Positions 6,158-17,688 of a DNA stretch of 64,000 bases are shown piece by piece (position 1 is the first letter of the stretch; each line of letters opens with the position of its first letter). The translations under genes were made by a program, and so were the position numbers. The stretch is from Streptomyces longwoodensis (GTDB taxonomy: Bacteria; Actinomycetota; Actinomycetes; Streptomycetales; Streptomycetaceae): NCBI RefSeq assembly GCF_001514125.1, contig NZ_KQ948550.1, positions 669,105 to 733,104 on the forward strand, read 5' to 3'. The notes under the pieces were generated by a model that had not been told where the DNA came from, made no database searches, and saw nothing but the letters and a program-made list of their open reading frames with translations.

Positions 6158-7963
6158 ATGCGTCTGCGTCGCCCTGTCGCGCGGAAACTGTCGGTACTGG
6201 CGGTCTCGGCCGCCGTCGTCTCGGTGGGAGCGGCGGCGCCGCCCGCCGCCCAGCGAACGGCCGGGGAGAAGGTCCCGGTCGCCGTCGGCTACGGCGGCGC
6301 CGTCTCCAGCGTCGACGCCGACGCGTCCGCGGCCGGCATCGAGGTACTGCGCAAGGGCGGCAACGCCGTCGACGCGGCCGTCGCCACCGCCGCCGCCCTC
6401 GGTGTCACCGAGCCCTACTCCGCCGGCGTCGGCGGAGGCGGCTACTTCGTCTACTACGACGCCAAGTCCCGCACCGTGCACACCATCGACGGCCGCGAGA
6501 CCGCGCCCCTGAGTGCCGACCAGAACTTGTTCACCGAGAACGGCAAGCCCCTCGCCTTCGCCGACGCCGTCACCAGCGGCCTGAGCGTCGGCACCCCCGG
6601 CACGCCCGCCACCTGGGCGACCGCGCTGTCCCACTGGGGCAGCAGGAAGCTCGGCACCGTGCTGCGGCCCGCCGAGCGCCTCGCCCGCGACGGGTTCACC
6701 GTCGACAGCACCTTCCGCAGCCAGACCGCCGCCAACGAGACCCGCTTCCGCTCCTTCCCGGACACGGCGGAGCTGTTCCTGCCCGGCGGGGCGCTCCCGG
6801 TCGTCGGCTCGACCTTCAAGAACCCCGACCTCGCCCGCACCTACGAGGAACTGGGCCGCAAGGGCGTCGACGCCCTCTACCGCGGCGACCTCGGCCGGGA
6901 CGTCGTCGCCACGGTGAACAAGCCGCCCGTGGACCCGGCGTCGGGCTGGAACGCCCGCCCCGGCCGGCTGACCACCGCCGACCTCGCGGCCTACCGCGCC
7001 AAGCTCCAGGCGCCCACCAGGACCAACTACCGCGGGCTGGACGTCTACTCCATCGCGCCCTCCTCCTCCGGCGGCACCACCGTCGGCGAGGCCCTCAACA
7101 TCCTGGAGCGGACCGACCTGTCCAGGGCGAGCGAGGCGCAGTACCTGCACCGCTACATCGAGGCCAGCCGCATCTCGTTCGCCGACCGCGGGCGCTGGGT
7201 CGGCGACCCCGCCTTCGAGGACGTCCCGACCAGGGAACTGCTCTCCCAGCGCTACGCCGACTCGCGCGCCTGCCTGATCAAGGACGACGCGGTGCTCACC
7301 AGCCCCCTCGCCCCGGGCGACCCGCGCCACCCGGCGGCCTGCGCCGGCCCCGGCACCGCGGCGCCGACGACGTACGAGGGCGAGAACACCACGCACCTCA
7401 CCGTCGCCGACAAGTGGGGCAACGTCGTCGCCTACACCCTCACCATCGAGCAGACCGGCGGCAGCGGCATCACCGTCCCGGGACGCGGCTTCCTGCTCAA
7501 CAACGAGCTGACCGACTTCTCCTTCGCCCCGGCCAACCCGGCCGTCCACGACCCGAACCTGCCCGGCCCGGGCAAGCGGCCGCGGTCCTCGATCTCCCCG
7601 ACGATCGTCCTGGACCGCCACGGCCGGCCGGTCGTCGCGCTCGGCTCGCCGGGCGGCTCCACCATCATCACCACCGTGCTCCAGGTGCTCACCGAGTTCC
7701 TCGACCGCGGCCTGCCGCTCGTCGACGCCATCGCCACTCCCCGCGCCAGCCAGCGCAACGCCGCCCAGACCGAACTCGAACCCGGCCTCTACGACAGCCC
7801 GCTGCGGGCACAACTGGAGGGGATCGGCCACTCGTTCAAGCTCAACCCGGAGATCGGGGCGGCCACCGGCGTGCAGCGGCTGGCGGACGGCCGGTGGCTG
7901 GCCGCCGCCGAGACCGTGCGCCGCGGCGGCGGCTCCGCCCAGGTGGTGCGCCCGGCGCGGTAG
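6158..7963 (+). CDS. ggt: Secreted gamma-glutamyltransferase
   Basis: A 601-residue Ntn-hydrolase precursor that cleaves gamma-glutamyl bonds (glutathione, gamma-glutamyl peptides). The ATG at 6158 has GGAGG 5 nt upstream; longer in-frame starts are ignored. Residues 1-31 form an export signal (MRLRRPVARK, hydrophobic core, then APPAA). The large-subunit start motif GGNAVDAAVATA and EPYSAGVGGGGYF are present. Self-cleavage should occur before T411 of TTHLTVADKWGN, whose Thr becomes the nucleophile. The oxyanion/donor motifs GGSGI and PGGSTIITTV follow. Length and order match the bacterial family. It stands alone between divergent and convergent neighbours, so it is probably monocistronic. Confidence 0.93.
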   Translation: MRLRRPVARKLSVLAVSAAVVSVGAAAPPAAQRTAGEKVPVAVGYGGAVSSVDADASAAGIEVLRKGGNAVDAAVATAAALGVTEPYSAGVGGGGYFVYYDAKSRTVHTIDGRETAPLSADQNLFTENGKPLAFADAVTSGLSVGTPGTPATWATALSHWGSRKLGTVLRPAERLARDGFTVDSTFRSQTAANETRFRSFPDTAELFLPGGALPVVGSTFKNPDLARTYEELGRKGVDALYRGDLGRDVVATVNKPPVDPASGWNARPGRLTTADLAAYRAKLQAPTRTNYRGLDVYSIAPSSSGGTTVGEALNILERTDLSRASEAQYLHRYIEASRISFADRGRWVGDPAFEDVPTRELLSQRYADSRACLIKDDAVLTSPLAPGDPRHPAACAGPGTAAPTTYEGENTTHLTVADKWGNVVAYTLTIEQTGGSGITVPGRGFLLNNELTDFSFAPANPAVHDPNLPGPGKRPRSSISPTIVLDRHGRPVVALGSPGGSTIITTVLQVLTEFLDRGLPLVDAIATPRASQRNAAQTELEPGLYDSPLRAQLEGIGHSFKLNPEIGAATGVQRLADGRWLAAAETVRRGGGSAQVVRPAR

Positions 7964-7975
7964 GGGACCCGCTGG

Positions 7976-10525
<2,550 letters not shown>

Positions 10526-10679
10526 GGCGTTCCGTTCGTTGACTGCGCGGGCTGGCCGGGTGCCCGGTCCGTGCCGGACTTACACCACCATGGCACGGTA
10601 CGTACGGAACGGCGCGTCCTGCCTGGTGGGGCGCCGTGCGCCCCGGTCGGCCGGGGCTCTCGGTGCCTCTCAGTGCCTC

Positions 10680-11450
10680 TCAGTGCCGCTCGGTCAGCAC
10701 CCTCGGGCCGCTCTCGGTGATCGCCACCGTGTGTTCCGCGTGGGCCGCGCGCGAGCCGTCGTTGGTGCGCAGCGTCCAGCCGTCCGGGGCCACGTGGTAG
10801 TCGTCGCGGCCGCCCGCGAGCAGCATCGGCTCGATCGCCAGGACCATACCGGGGCGCAGCGGCAGCCCGCGGCCGGGGCGGCCCTCGTTGGGCACCGGCG
10901 GGTCCTCGTGCATACGACGGCCGATGCCGTGGCCGCCGAAGTCGTCCAGGATGCCGTAGCCGGCCGAGCGGCAGACGGTGCCGATGGCGTGGCCGATGTC
11001 GCCCATGCGGTTGCCCGGCACGGCGGCCGCGATGCCCGCGGCCAGGGCCCGCTCGGCCGTCTCGACGAGGCGGGCGTCCTCCGGGCGCGGCGTGCCCACC
11101 ACGAAGCTGAGCGCGGAGTCGCCGGCCCAGCCGTGCAGCTGGGCGCCGAAGTCCAGCGAGACCAGGTCGCCGTCGCGCAGCCGGTAGCCGGTCGGGACGC
11201 CGTGGACGATCGCGTCGTTCACGGAGGTGCACAGCACCGCCGGGAACGGTGTCGGCGCGAAGGACGGCCGGTAGCCGAGGAACGGCGACGTCGCGCCCGC
11301 CTCCCGCAGCACCCCGTGGGCCAGCTCGTCCAGCTCCAGCAGGGAAACGCCCACGTCGGCGGCATCGCGCGCGGCCGTCAGGGCCCGGGCGACGACCTGG
11401 CCCGCCTCGTACATCGCGTCGATCGAGGTCTTCGTCTTCAGTTCCACCAT
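10680..11450 (-). CDS. map: Type I methionine aminopeptidase, second-isoform type
   Basis: A 256-residue cytosolic metallopeptidase that removes N-terminal Met. The metal site is complete: HG in AIVHGVP, D in SLDFGAQ, D in GWAGDSAL, H in GGHGIGRRMHEDP, E in AIEPML and the final E in AHAEHTVAI. It lacks the zinc-finger N-terminal extension of some isoforms. A TATAAT -10 box (11463-11458) ends 7 nt before the ATG, so the message is predicted to be leaderless. The start is 32 bp from a divergent XRE regulator. The 3' end carries a short tandem CACTGAGAGG repeat over the stop codon. The enzyme call is secure; that it is the second isoform is inferred from the lack of ribosomal or adk neighbours. 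Confidence 0.94.
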   Translation of the reverse strand: MVELKTKTSIDAMYEAGQVVARALTAARDAADVGVSLLELDELAHGVLREAGATSPFLGYRPSFAPTPFPAVLCTSVNDAIVHGVPTGYRLRDGDLVSLDFGAQLHGWAGDSALSFVVGTPRPEDARLVETAERALAAGIAAAVPGNRMGDIGHAIGTVCRSAGYGILDDFGGHGIGRRMHEDPPVPNEGRPGRGLPLRPGMVLAIEPMLLAGGRDDYHVAPDGWTLRTNDGSRAAHAEHTVAITESGPRVLTERH

Positions 11451-11482
11451 GACAATTATTATACCGGTATTAGAATGGTGGC
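11449..11482. promoter_or_regulatory. Overlapping divergent promoters with a palindromic operator
   Basis: This A/T-rich island contains the palindrome ATACCGGTAT (11461-11470). On the minus strand TATAAT (11463-11458) lies 7 nt from the map ATG. On the plus strand ATGACA (11449-11454), a 16-bp spacer and TAGAAT (11471-11476) lie 6 nt from the XRE ATG. Both messages would be leaderless, and a protein bound at the palindrome would cover both promoters. The XRE protein itself is the obvious candidate. Confidence 0.65.
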
Positions 11483-11734
11483 ATGGTGCGCACCCCCTTG
11501 ACCCCCGAAGAGCGTGAACGCGGCGAGCGGCTCGGCCGTTTCCTCCGTGAGGCCCGCGGTGGGCGGAGCATGGCCGACGTCGCCGCCGCCGCGGGCGTCT
11601 CCGCCGAGACCCTGCGCAAGATCGAGACCGGCCGGGCCCCGACGCCCGCCTTCTTCACGGTCGCCGCGCTCGCCGGTGCCCTCGGCCTGTCCATGGACGA
11701 GCTGGCGGGGCGGTGCGCGTTCGTGGGGGCGTGA
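11483..11734 (+). CDS. Small XRE-family HTH regulator
   Basis: An 83-residue protein that is essentially one helix-turn-helix domain: GRFLREARGGRSMADVAAAAGVS, then AETLRKIETGRAPTP with the usual recognition-helix and E-x-G-R-x-x-P pattern, then a dimerisation-like helix FFTVAALAGALGLSMDELAG. There is no ligand or catalytic domain. It diverges from the methionine aminopeptidase gene with a shared palindrome between them, so autoregulation and control of map are likely. The ATG is used without a Shine-Dalgarno, 6 nt after TAGAAT. Confidence 0.85.
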   Translation: MVRTPLTPEERERGERLGRFLREARGGRSMADVAAAAGVSAETLRKIETGRAPTPAFFTVAALAGALGLSMDELAGRCAFVGA

Positions 11735-11855
11735 ACGCGCGGGCCGCGCGCCGCCCGGGTGCGTTCGCGTCCCCTTCGAAAACTCCCCGTAGCCGGTCCG
11801 TAACACGGCTGGTGTTTTCTCGGAGCTGAGTGTTCCGGTCGGGTGGGGGACGGCG

Positions 11856-13520
11856 ATGACGGTGGATCAGCTCCCGGAGGAGGCGCGGGAGTTCGCGCTC
11901 CGCCTGGGCGGCCTCTTGGCGCGCGTCGACCAGGACGCCGGCTGGGCCGGGGTGTTCTGGCGGCGCGACCCCGACGGCATGCGCGAGTGCGTGGAGGGAC
12001 GCGAGGTGCCGCCCTGGGACGTGGTGGAGGCGCTGCTCCAGGACGTCGCCGCGGCCTACGGCGCCCGGGCCGCCGAGCAGGAGGCCGAGCGGCTCCGCCC
12101 GCTGCACGCCGCCGCGCTCGTCGCCCACGACGACCGGCCCGGCGGCCGCGACGCCCTGGGGGACCGCCTCGACGTCATGCTCCGCGAGCAGCGCTACGCC
12201 GCCGAGCGCCAGGCCGAACTCGGCCGCCTCCTCGCCGCCGCGACCACCCCCGAGGAGAGCGAGGCCCTCCGCCTCGACCTGGCCTGGGCCCAGGACGACC
12301 ACGCACGCGCCACGGCCCGCTGCGCCGAGCTCCGCCGCCGCATGGCGCAGTGGGACGACCGCGCCAGGGAGCACCCCGGCCGGCGCGCCGACCCCGGCCG
12401 CACACCCCCGGCCCACCCCACCGCCCCGCCGGCCGCGAGCGGCCCATGGGACCCGGCGTACGGGGCGGGGACCGGCGGACCGGCGGAGGCGCCGGACGTC
12501 ACCGGCGGCTACGCGGCCCCCGGCACCGACCGGTCGGCTGCGGCTCGGCACGCCGCCGCCCAAGCAGGTCGGGTCGCCGCGCACGCGTACGGCGTCACCG
12601 CGGACGACCGGCCGACCGGGGGCGGCCCCGCGTCCACCGGCCCCGACCGGACGCGTGCGGACGCAGACCCGGACGCGGCCCGCAGGGACGCCGGACACCC
12701 ACCCCACCCGCACACGGACGGCCCCCACGGAACCCCCGCCGAACCCCCCACCCCCACCGTCCCCAAGCAGCGCAAGCGCCGGCGGGGCAGTGCCCGGTTC
12801 GCCGGAATGGCGGAGGACGTAGCCGTGGCCGTACCGGCGCAGGCGGACGGGAACCCCGCGCTGCCCGGGCTCGGGCCCGCACCCGCCCCCGTCGGCCGCC
12901 GTGGCCTGCGGGGCGCGCGCTTCGCCGGGGCCGCCGCCGAGCCGGAGACGCCGTCGGCCCCCGGGCCGCGGGAGACCGGACCGGGGGACGACCGGGCGCG
13001 GCAGGAGGCGGCCGAGGCCGTGCAGCGGCTGGTGGCGCTGCGGGCGCGGGGGCTCAGCGGCGAGGCGCACGCCCTGCTCGTGGAGCTGGCGTACTGGCCG
13101 GCGGCCCGCGTGCCGCTGCTCGCCGCGGAGCTCCAGCACGCCGGGCTGGGCGCCGACTGGGCCACCCTGCTGTGGGAGGCGGCGTCGCTGCCGGTCGAGC
13201 GGCTGGTCGCGGCCGCGGACGCGCTGCTCGCGGCCGGGCGCGCGGACGACGCCGAGCGGATCCTGCGGCAGGGCGTCGGCCGCCCCGCCGAGGAGATGGG
13301 GCAGGCCGTACGGGACCTGGCCGCCCAGAGCCGCCACCGCGAGGTGCGCGCGCTGCTCGACGCGTACGTCCGGGTCCGCGCCCCCGAGGAGGCCGCCCGC
13401 AGTGCCGCACCCGACCCGCGCACCCTGGTGCCGCTGCTGCTGGAGGCCGCCCGGGACGTCTCGGACGCCCGGTACCTGGACCTGGTGCACGCGCTCCGGG
13501 TGGCGGGCCACCACACCTGA
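11856..13520 (+). CDS. Large low-complexity protein of unknown function
   Basis: A 554-residue Ala/Arg/Pro-rich protein. Residues 1-165 form a helical domain, with a possible coiled coil near 105-165 (LDVMLREQRYAAERQAELGRL). Residues 165-375 are a Pro/Gly/Asp-rich linker in which a KRRRGSARFAG-like motif is echoed by RGLRGARFAG. Residues 385-554 are again helical, with repeat-like units (AHALLVELAYWPAARVPLLAAEL; WATLLWEAASLPVERLVAAADALL) reminiscent of an alpha-solenoid. No signal peptide, membrane segment or catalytic motif is seen. Streptomyces genomes often carry such proteins misnamed as tegument-like. The next gene starts 188 bp downstream behind its own regulatory features. Confidence 0.65.
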   Translation: MTVDQLPEEAREFALRLGGLLARVDQDAGWAGVFWRRDPDGMRECVEGREVPPWDVVEALLQDVAAAYGARAAEQEAERLRPLHAAALVAHDDRPGGRDALGDRLDVMLREQRYAAERQAELGRLLAAATTPEESEALRLDLAWAQDDHARATARCAELRRRMAQWDDRAREHPGRRADPGRTPPAHPTAPPAASGPWDPAYGAGTGGPAEAPDVTGGYAAPGTDRSAAARHAAAQAGRVAAHAYGVTADDRPTGGGPASTGPDRTRADADPDAARRDAGHPPHPHTDGPHGTPAEPPTPTVPKQRKRRRGSARFAGMAEDVAVAVPAQADGNPALPGLGPAPAPVGRRGLRGARFAGAAAEPETPSAPGPRETGPGDDRARQEAAEAVQRLVALRARGLSGEAHALLVELAYWPAARVPLLAAELQHAGLGADWATLLWEAASLPVERLVAAADALLAAGRADDAERILRQGVGRPAEEMGQAVRDLAAQSRHREVRALLDAYVRVRAPEEAARSAAPDPRTLVPLLLEAARDVSDARYLDLVHALRVAGHHT

Positions 13521-13649
13521 GCAGCCGGGGCGGCCACGGTGCGTACGCCGTACGCCCCACGGCTCACCCACCGGAGTGTGAAACGCGATCGACTCACCGG
13601 GTTGACGACGATGGTCTTGGCAAGGCCGTCCGAGAGGCTTACGTTCGTC

Positions 13650-13679
13650 CCTCTAAGGCCTGTTCTACGGGCGTAGAGG
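13650..13679 (+). promoter_or_regulatory. Inverted repeat upstream of the first beta-ureidopropionase
   Basis: CCTCTA (13650-13655) and TAGAGG (13674-13679) are separated by 18 bp and lie about 30 bp before the start codon. A TTGACG hexamer near 13601 may serve as a -35. This is a candidate operator for the PucR-type regulator of the island, judged from position only. Confidence 0.35.
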
Positions 13680-13708
13680 CTCTGACGGTCCCGTCGAAGG
13701 AGCAGCTC

Positions 13709-14551
13709 ATGGCCAACGTCGTACGTGCCGCACTGGTCCAGGCCACCTGGACCGGCGACACCGAGTCCATGGTGGCGAAACACGAGGAGCACGCCCGCGC
13801 GGCGGCCCGGCAGGGCGCGAAGGTCATCGGCTTCCAGGAGGTCTTCAACGCGCCCTACTTCTGCCAGGTGCAGGAACCGGAGCACTACCGCTGGGCCGAG
13901 CCGGTGCCCGACGGTCCGACCGTCCGCCGGATGCGGGAGCTGGCGCGCGAGACCGGCATGGTGATCGTGGTCCCGGTCTTCGAGGTCGAGCAGTCCGGGT
14001 TCTACTACAACACCGCCGCCGTGATCGACGCCGACGGCTCCTACCTCGGCAAGTACCGCAAGCACCACATCCCGCAGGTGCGCGGCTTCTGGGAGAAGTA
14101 CTACTTCAAGCCCGGCAACCTCGGCTGGCCCGTCTTCGACACCGCCGTCGGCAAGGTCGGCGTCTACATCTGCTACGACCGCCACTTCCCCGAGGGCTGG
14201 CGCCAACTCGGCCTGAACGGGGCCCAGCTGGTCTACAACCCGTCGGCCACGCACCGCGGCCTGTCGTCCTACCTGTGGCGGCTGGAGCAGCCCGCCGCGG
14301 CCGTCGCCAACGAGTACTTCGTCGCCGCGATCAACCGCGTCGGCCAGGAGATCTACGGCGACAACGACTTCTACGGCACGAGCTACTTCGTCGACCCGCG
14401 CGGCCAGGTCGTCGGCGACACCGCCAGCGACACCAAGGAGGAACTCCTCATCCGCGACCTCGACTTCGACGTGATCGAGGAGGTCCGGCAGCAGTGGGCG
14501 TTCTACCGCGACCGCCGGCCCGACGCCTACGAGGGGCTGGTGCAGCCGTGA
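13709..14551 (+). CDS. Beta-ureidopropionase (N-carbamoyl-beta-alanine amidohydrolase), paralogue 1
   Basis: A 280-residue nitrilase-superfamily amidase expected to hydrolyse N-carbamoyl-beta-alanine to beta-alanine, CO2 and ammonia, the third step of reductive pyrimidine breakdown. The catalytic triad is visible as E44 (GFQEVF), K118 (YRKHHIP) and C155 (VYICYDRHFPEGW). The ATG at 13709 has AAGGAG 7 nt upstream. Its last codons overlap the aminotransferase start (GTGA). It is closely similar over its whole length to the enzyme at 17689-18531. Substrate choice (carbamoyl-beta-alanine versus other carbamoyl amino acids) is inferred from the neighbouring dihydropyrimidinase. Confidence 0.88.
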   Translation: MANVVRAALVQATWTGDTESMVAKHEEHARAAARQGAKVIGFQEVFNAPYFCQVQEPEHYRWAEPVPDGPTVRRMRELARETGMVIVVPVFEVEQSGFYYNTAAVIDADGSYLGKYRKHHIPQVRGFWEKYYFKPGNLGWPVFDTAVGKVGVYICYDRHFPEGWRQLGLNGAQLVYNPSATHRGLSSYLWRLEQPAAAVANEYFVAAINRVGQEIYGDNDFYGTSYFVDPRGQVVGDTASDTKEELLIRDLDFDVIEEVRQQWAFYRDRRPDAYEGLVQP

Positions 14552-15831
14552 ACGACCTGTACGCCCGCCACCGCACCGTCCTGCCCGACTGGCTGGCCCT
14601 CTACTACGAGGACCCGCTGGAGATCACCCACGGCGAGGGCCGGTACGTCTGGGACGCCCACGGCAACCGGTACCTGGACTTCTTCGGCGGCATCCTCACC
14701 ACGATGACCGCGCACGCCCTGCCCGAGGTGACCAAGGCGGTCGCCGAACAGGCGGGGCGGATCGTCCACTCCTCCACCCTCTACCTGAACCGCCCGATGG
14801 TGGAACTCGCCGAGCGCGTCGCCCAGATCAGCGCCATCCCCGACGCCCGGGTCTTCTTCACCACCTCCGGCACCGAGGCCAACGACACCGCGCTGCTGCT
14901 CGCCACCACCTACCGGCGCAGCAACACGGTCCTGGCGATGCGCAACAGCTACCACGGCCGGTCCTTCAGCGCGGTCGGCATCACCGGCAACCGCGGCTGG
15001 TCGCCCACCTCGCTGTCCCCGCTGCAGACGCTCTACGTCCACGGCGGCGTCCGCACCCGCGGCCCGTACGCCCACCTCGACGACGAGGCGTTCACCGCCG
15101 CCTGCGTCGAGGACCTGCGCGACCTGCTCGGCCACACCCGTCCGCCCGCCGCGCTGATCGCCGAACCGATCCAGGGGGTCGGCGGGTTCACCTCGCCCCC
15201 CGACGGCCTCTACGCCGCCTTCCGCGAGGTGCTGCACGAGCGGGGCGTGCTGTGGATCGCCGACGAGGTGCAGACCGGCTGGGGCCGCACCGGCGACCAC
15301 TTCTGGGGCTGGCAGGCGCACGGGCGCAGCGGTCCGCCCGACATCGTGACCTTCGCCAAGGGCATCGGCAACGGCATGTCCATCGGCGGCGTCATCGCCC
15401 GCTCCGAGATCATGAACTGCCTCGACGCCAACAGCATCTCCACCTTCGGCGGCACCCAGATCACCATGGCGGCGGGCCTGGCGAACCTGACGTACCTGCT
15501 GGAGCACGACCTCCAGGGCAACGCGCGGCGCGTCGGCGGGCTGCTCCTGGAGCGGCTTCGGGCCGTCGCCGCGCAGGTCGACGGGGTGCGCGAAGTGCGC
15601 GGCCGCGGCCTGATGATCGGAATCGAGCTGGTCAGGCCGGGCACCGACCGGGCCGACCCGGACCGGGCCGCCGCAGTGCTGGAGGCGGCCCGCGCGGGCG
15701 GGCTGCTCATCGGCAAGGGCGGCGGGCACGACACCAGCGCGCTGCGCGTCGCGCCGCCGCTGTCCCTGACCGTCGCGGAGGCCGAGGAGGGCGCCGCGAT
15801 CCTCGAGGACGCCCTGCGGAGCACGCAGTAG
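14548..15831 (+). CDS. Class III aminotransferase, AGXT2-like
   Basis: A 427-residue PLP enzyme of fold type I, class III. The GTG start overlaps the preceding stop codon. Landmarks are the substrate-binding FFGGILT, the cofactor segment TTSGTEAND, SYHGRS, the Asp-bearing WIADEVQTGWGRTG and the Schiff-base Lys in TFAKGIGNGM. The overall pattern resembles eukaryotic AGXT2, which transaminates beta-alanine and 3-aminoisobutyrate. That fits a role next to two beta-ureidopropionases, converting beta-alanine to malonate semialdehyde. Translational coupling to paralogue 1 supports joint function. No semialdehyde dehydrogenase is present in the window. Confidence 0.9.
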   Translation: MNDLYARHRTVLPDWLALYYEDPLEITHGEGRYVWDAHGNRYLDFFGGILTTMTAHALPEVTKAVAEQAGRIVHSSTLYLNRPMVELAERVAQISAIPDARVFFTTSGTEANDTALLLATTYRRSNTVLAMRNSYHGRSFSAVGITGNRGWSPTSLSPLQTLYVHGGVRTRGPYAHLDDEAFTAACVEDLRDLLGHTRPPAALIAEPIQGVGGFTSPPDGLYAAFREVLHERGVLWIADEVQTGWGRTGDHFWGWQAHGRSGPPDIVTFAKGIGNGMSIGGVIARSEIMNCLDANSISTFGGTQITMAAGLANLTYLLEHDLQGNARRVGGLLLERLRAVAAQVDGVREVRGRGLMIGIELVRPGTDRADPDRAAAVLEAARAGGLLIGKGGGHDTSALRVAPPLSLTVAEAEEGAAILEDALRSTQ

Positions 15832-15892
15832 CGCGGCACGGGCTCCGGCGCCCGTCGGGCGCCGCGGGCCACGGAAGCGAAGGGGAACCGTC

Positions 15893-17527
15893 ATGACGGC
15901 CACGTCGGATTCCTGGGGACGCACCGAACGGGAACGCGCCGAACGGGGCCGCGCCGAACCGCTCGACGCGCTGTCGGTCCGTCAGGTCCTGTCCCTGGAG
16001 CGGGTCCTGGCCGGGGAGCCGGAGGTGGTGGCCGGGGCGGCGCACCTGGACCGGCCCGTGCGCTGGGTGCACGTCGCCGAGGCCGCCGACGTCGGCGTGA
16101 TGCTCAGCGGCGGCGAGATGGTGCTCACCACGGGCGTCCTGCTCGCCGGGGACGAGGGCAAGCAGACCGAGTACGTGCGGTCCCTGCACCGCGCCGAGGC
16201 GGCGGCCGTCGTCCTCGGCCTGGGACGGGCGTTCCCCGCGCCGCCGGACGCCATGCGCCGGGCCGCCGAGCGGTGCGGGCTGCCCATGGTCGTGCTGCAC
16301 CGGCCGTTCCCGTTCGCCGAGCTGACCGAGGAGGTGCAGTCCCGGCTGGTGCGGCGCAAGTTCGCCGCCGTCAGCCTGTCGGAGTCGGTGCGCACCGCCC
16401 TCACCCGGCTGATCACGGCGGGCGCCCCGCTGCAGCGCCTGCTCGACGAGGTCGCAAGGCACAGCGGCTGCCCCGTCGTCGTCACCAACCTCGCCCACCG
16501 TGTGCTGGCCACGGCGGGGGAGCGGCCGGCCGTCGACGACGTGCTGCGCGACTGGGAGCGCATCGCCCGCCAGGCCGGGGGCAGCGAGGGCGACGGCTGG
16601 ATCCGCGCCGAGCTGGGCGGGCGCGGGGAGCAGTGGGGCCGCATCACGTTGTGCGGCTACCGCGGCGACGGTGCGGGCGGGCGGCTGCTCGCCGACCGGG
16701 CCGCCGAGGCGCTCGTGCTGCACCGCATGCTCGGCGGCGGCTCCGCCTCCTCGTGGGAGGAGCAGTCCGCGCAGGGCCTGCTCACCGACCTGGTCTCCGG
16801 CGCCGTACCGGCCCGCCAGCTGCTGCCGCGGGCGCGGGCGGCCGGGCTGCCCGTGAACCGCCGCACCTTCCTCCCGTTGGTCGTCCGCGACGGCGACCCC
16901 GCCCGGCTCGACCGGACGCTGCGCCTGCTGGGCCTGCCCGGGCTGGTCGCCGACCTGGGCGACGGGGCCACCGCCGTCCTGCTCAGCCTCGCCCGCGACC
17001 AGGACGCCGACGCGCTGGCGGCCCACTTCGCGGCGCGGCTGCGCGGCGGGGCGGACGAGCCGCGCCCGGTCGTCGCCGCGGCCGGACCGCGCACCGCCTG
17101 GGACGACGTACCGGCCGGGCTGCGCGAGGCCCGGCACGTCGCCGAGGCCGTCGCCGACTCCGCCGCCGCCCTCGACCTGCCGCCCGTGGTCCGGCTGCGC
17201 GACGTCCACCTGCGCGGCCTGGTACGGCTGTTGCGCGACGACCCGCACGTGCAGTCCTTCGCCGAGCGGGAGCTGGACGGGCTGCTGCGGGCCGGCGACG
17301 ACGACCTGCTGTCCGTGCTGCGCACCTATCTCGCGACCGGCCGCAACAAGTCCCGCACCGCCCAGCTCCACCACGTCTCCCGCCCCGCCCTGTACCGCCG
17401 GCTGGAGGCGATACGGGCCCGCCTCGGCGTCGACCTCGACGACTTCGAGCAGGCGGCCTCCGTCCACATCGCGCTCCTCGCGCACGACGCGCAGCAGGGC
17501 GGCACCGCCCCCGCGCAACCGCACTGA
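15893..17527 (+). CDS. PucR-family transcriptional regulator
   Basis: A 544-residue regulator. Residues 27-160 form the PucR N-terminal ligand domain (SVRQVLSL, RPVRWVHVAEAADVGVMLSGGEMVLTTG in order). A middle GAF-like/GGDEF-related region follows, and the C-terminus holds the PucR-type HTH (about 475-530: LLSVLRTYLATGRNKSRTA, then VSRPALYRRLEAI, then LDDFEQ). Such proteins control purine, pyrimidine and amine catabolism. It lies 61 bp after the aminotransferase, between the two beta-ureidopropionase genes, and is the only regulator of the island, so it probably senses a pyrimidine intermediate. The effector and operator are not evident. Confidence 0.88.
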   Translation: MTATSDSWGRTERERAERGRAEPLDALSVRQVLSLERVLAGEPEVVAGAAHLDRPVRWVHVAEAADVGVMLSGGEMVLTTGVLLAGDEGKQTEYVRSLHRAEAAAVVLGLGRAFPAPPDAMRRAAERCGLPMVVLHRPFPFAELTEEVQSRLVRRKFAAVSLSESVRTALTRLITAGAPLQRLLDEVARHSGCPVVVTNLAHRVLATAGERPAVDDVLRDWERIARQAGGSEGDGWIRAELGGRGEQWGRITLCGYRGDGAGGRLLADRAAEALVLHRMLGGGSASSWEEQSAQGLLTDLVSGAVPARQLLPRARAAGLPVNRRTFLPLVVRDGDPARLDRTLRLLGLPGLVADLGDGATAVLLSLARDQDADALAAHFAARLRGGADEPRPVVAAAGPRTAWDDVPAGLREARHVAEAVADSAAALDLPPVVRLRDVHLRGLVRLLRDDPHVQSFAERELDGLLRAGDDDLLSVLRTYLATGRNKSRTAQLHHVSRPALYRRLEAIRARLGVDLDDFEQAASVHIALLAHDAQQGGTAPAQPH

Positions 17528-17576
17528 AACACCGAACCACCTGGGAAAACGACGGTGAAACATGGTCCCTCGCGAG

Positions 17577-17617
17577 CGTGACACGGTGACATGCCGCACG
17601 GGTGCGGACGTGACACG
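17577..17617 (+). promoter_or_regulatory. Direct repeats around a palindrome before beta-ureidopropionase 2
   Basis: CGTGACACG occurs at 17577-17585 and 17609-17617, 32 bp apart (about three helical turns). Between them is the inverted repeat CCGCAC-GG-GTGCGG (17594-17607). The symmetric layout and the 72-bp distance to the start codon make this a good operator candidate for the adjacent PucR protein. Confidence 0.5.
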
Positions 17618-17688
17618 CTGCACCTCAAGGACGACCTCCCCGGTTCCTACGCTCCTTCAGCGAGCACACCGAGCGACCGGAGGTCCCG

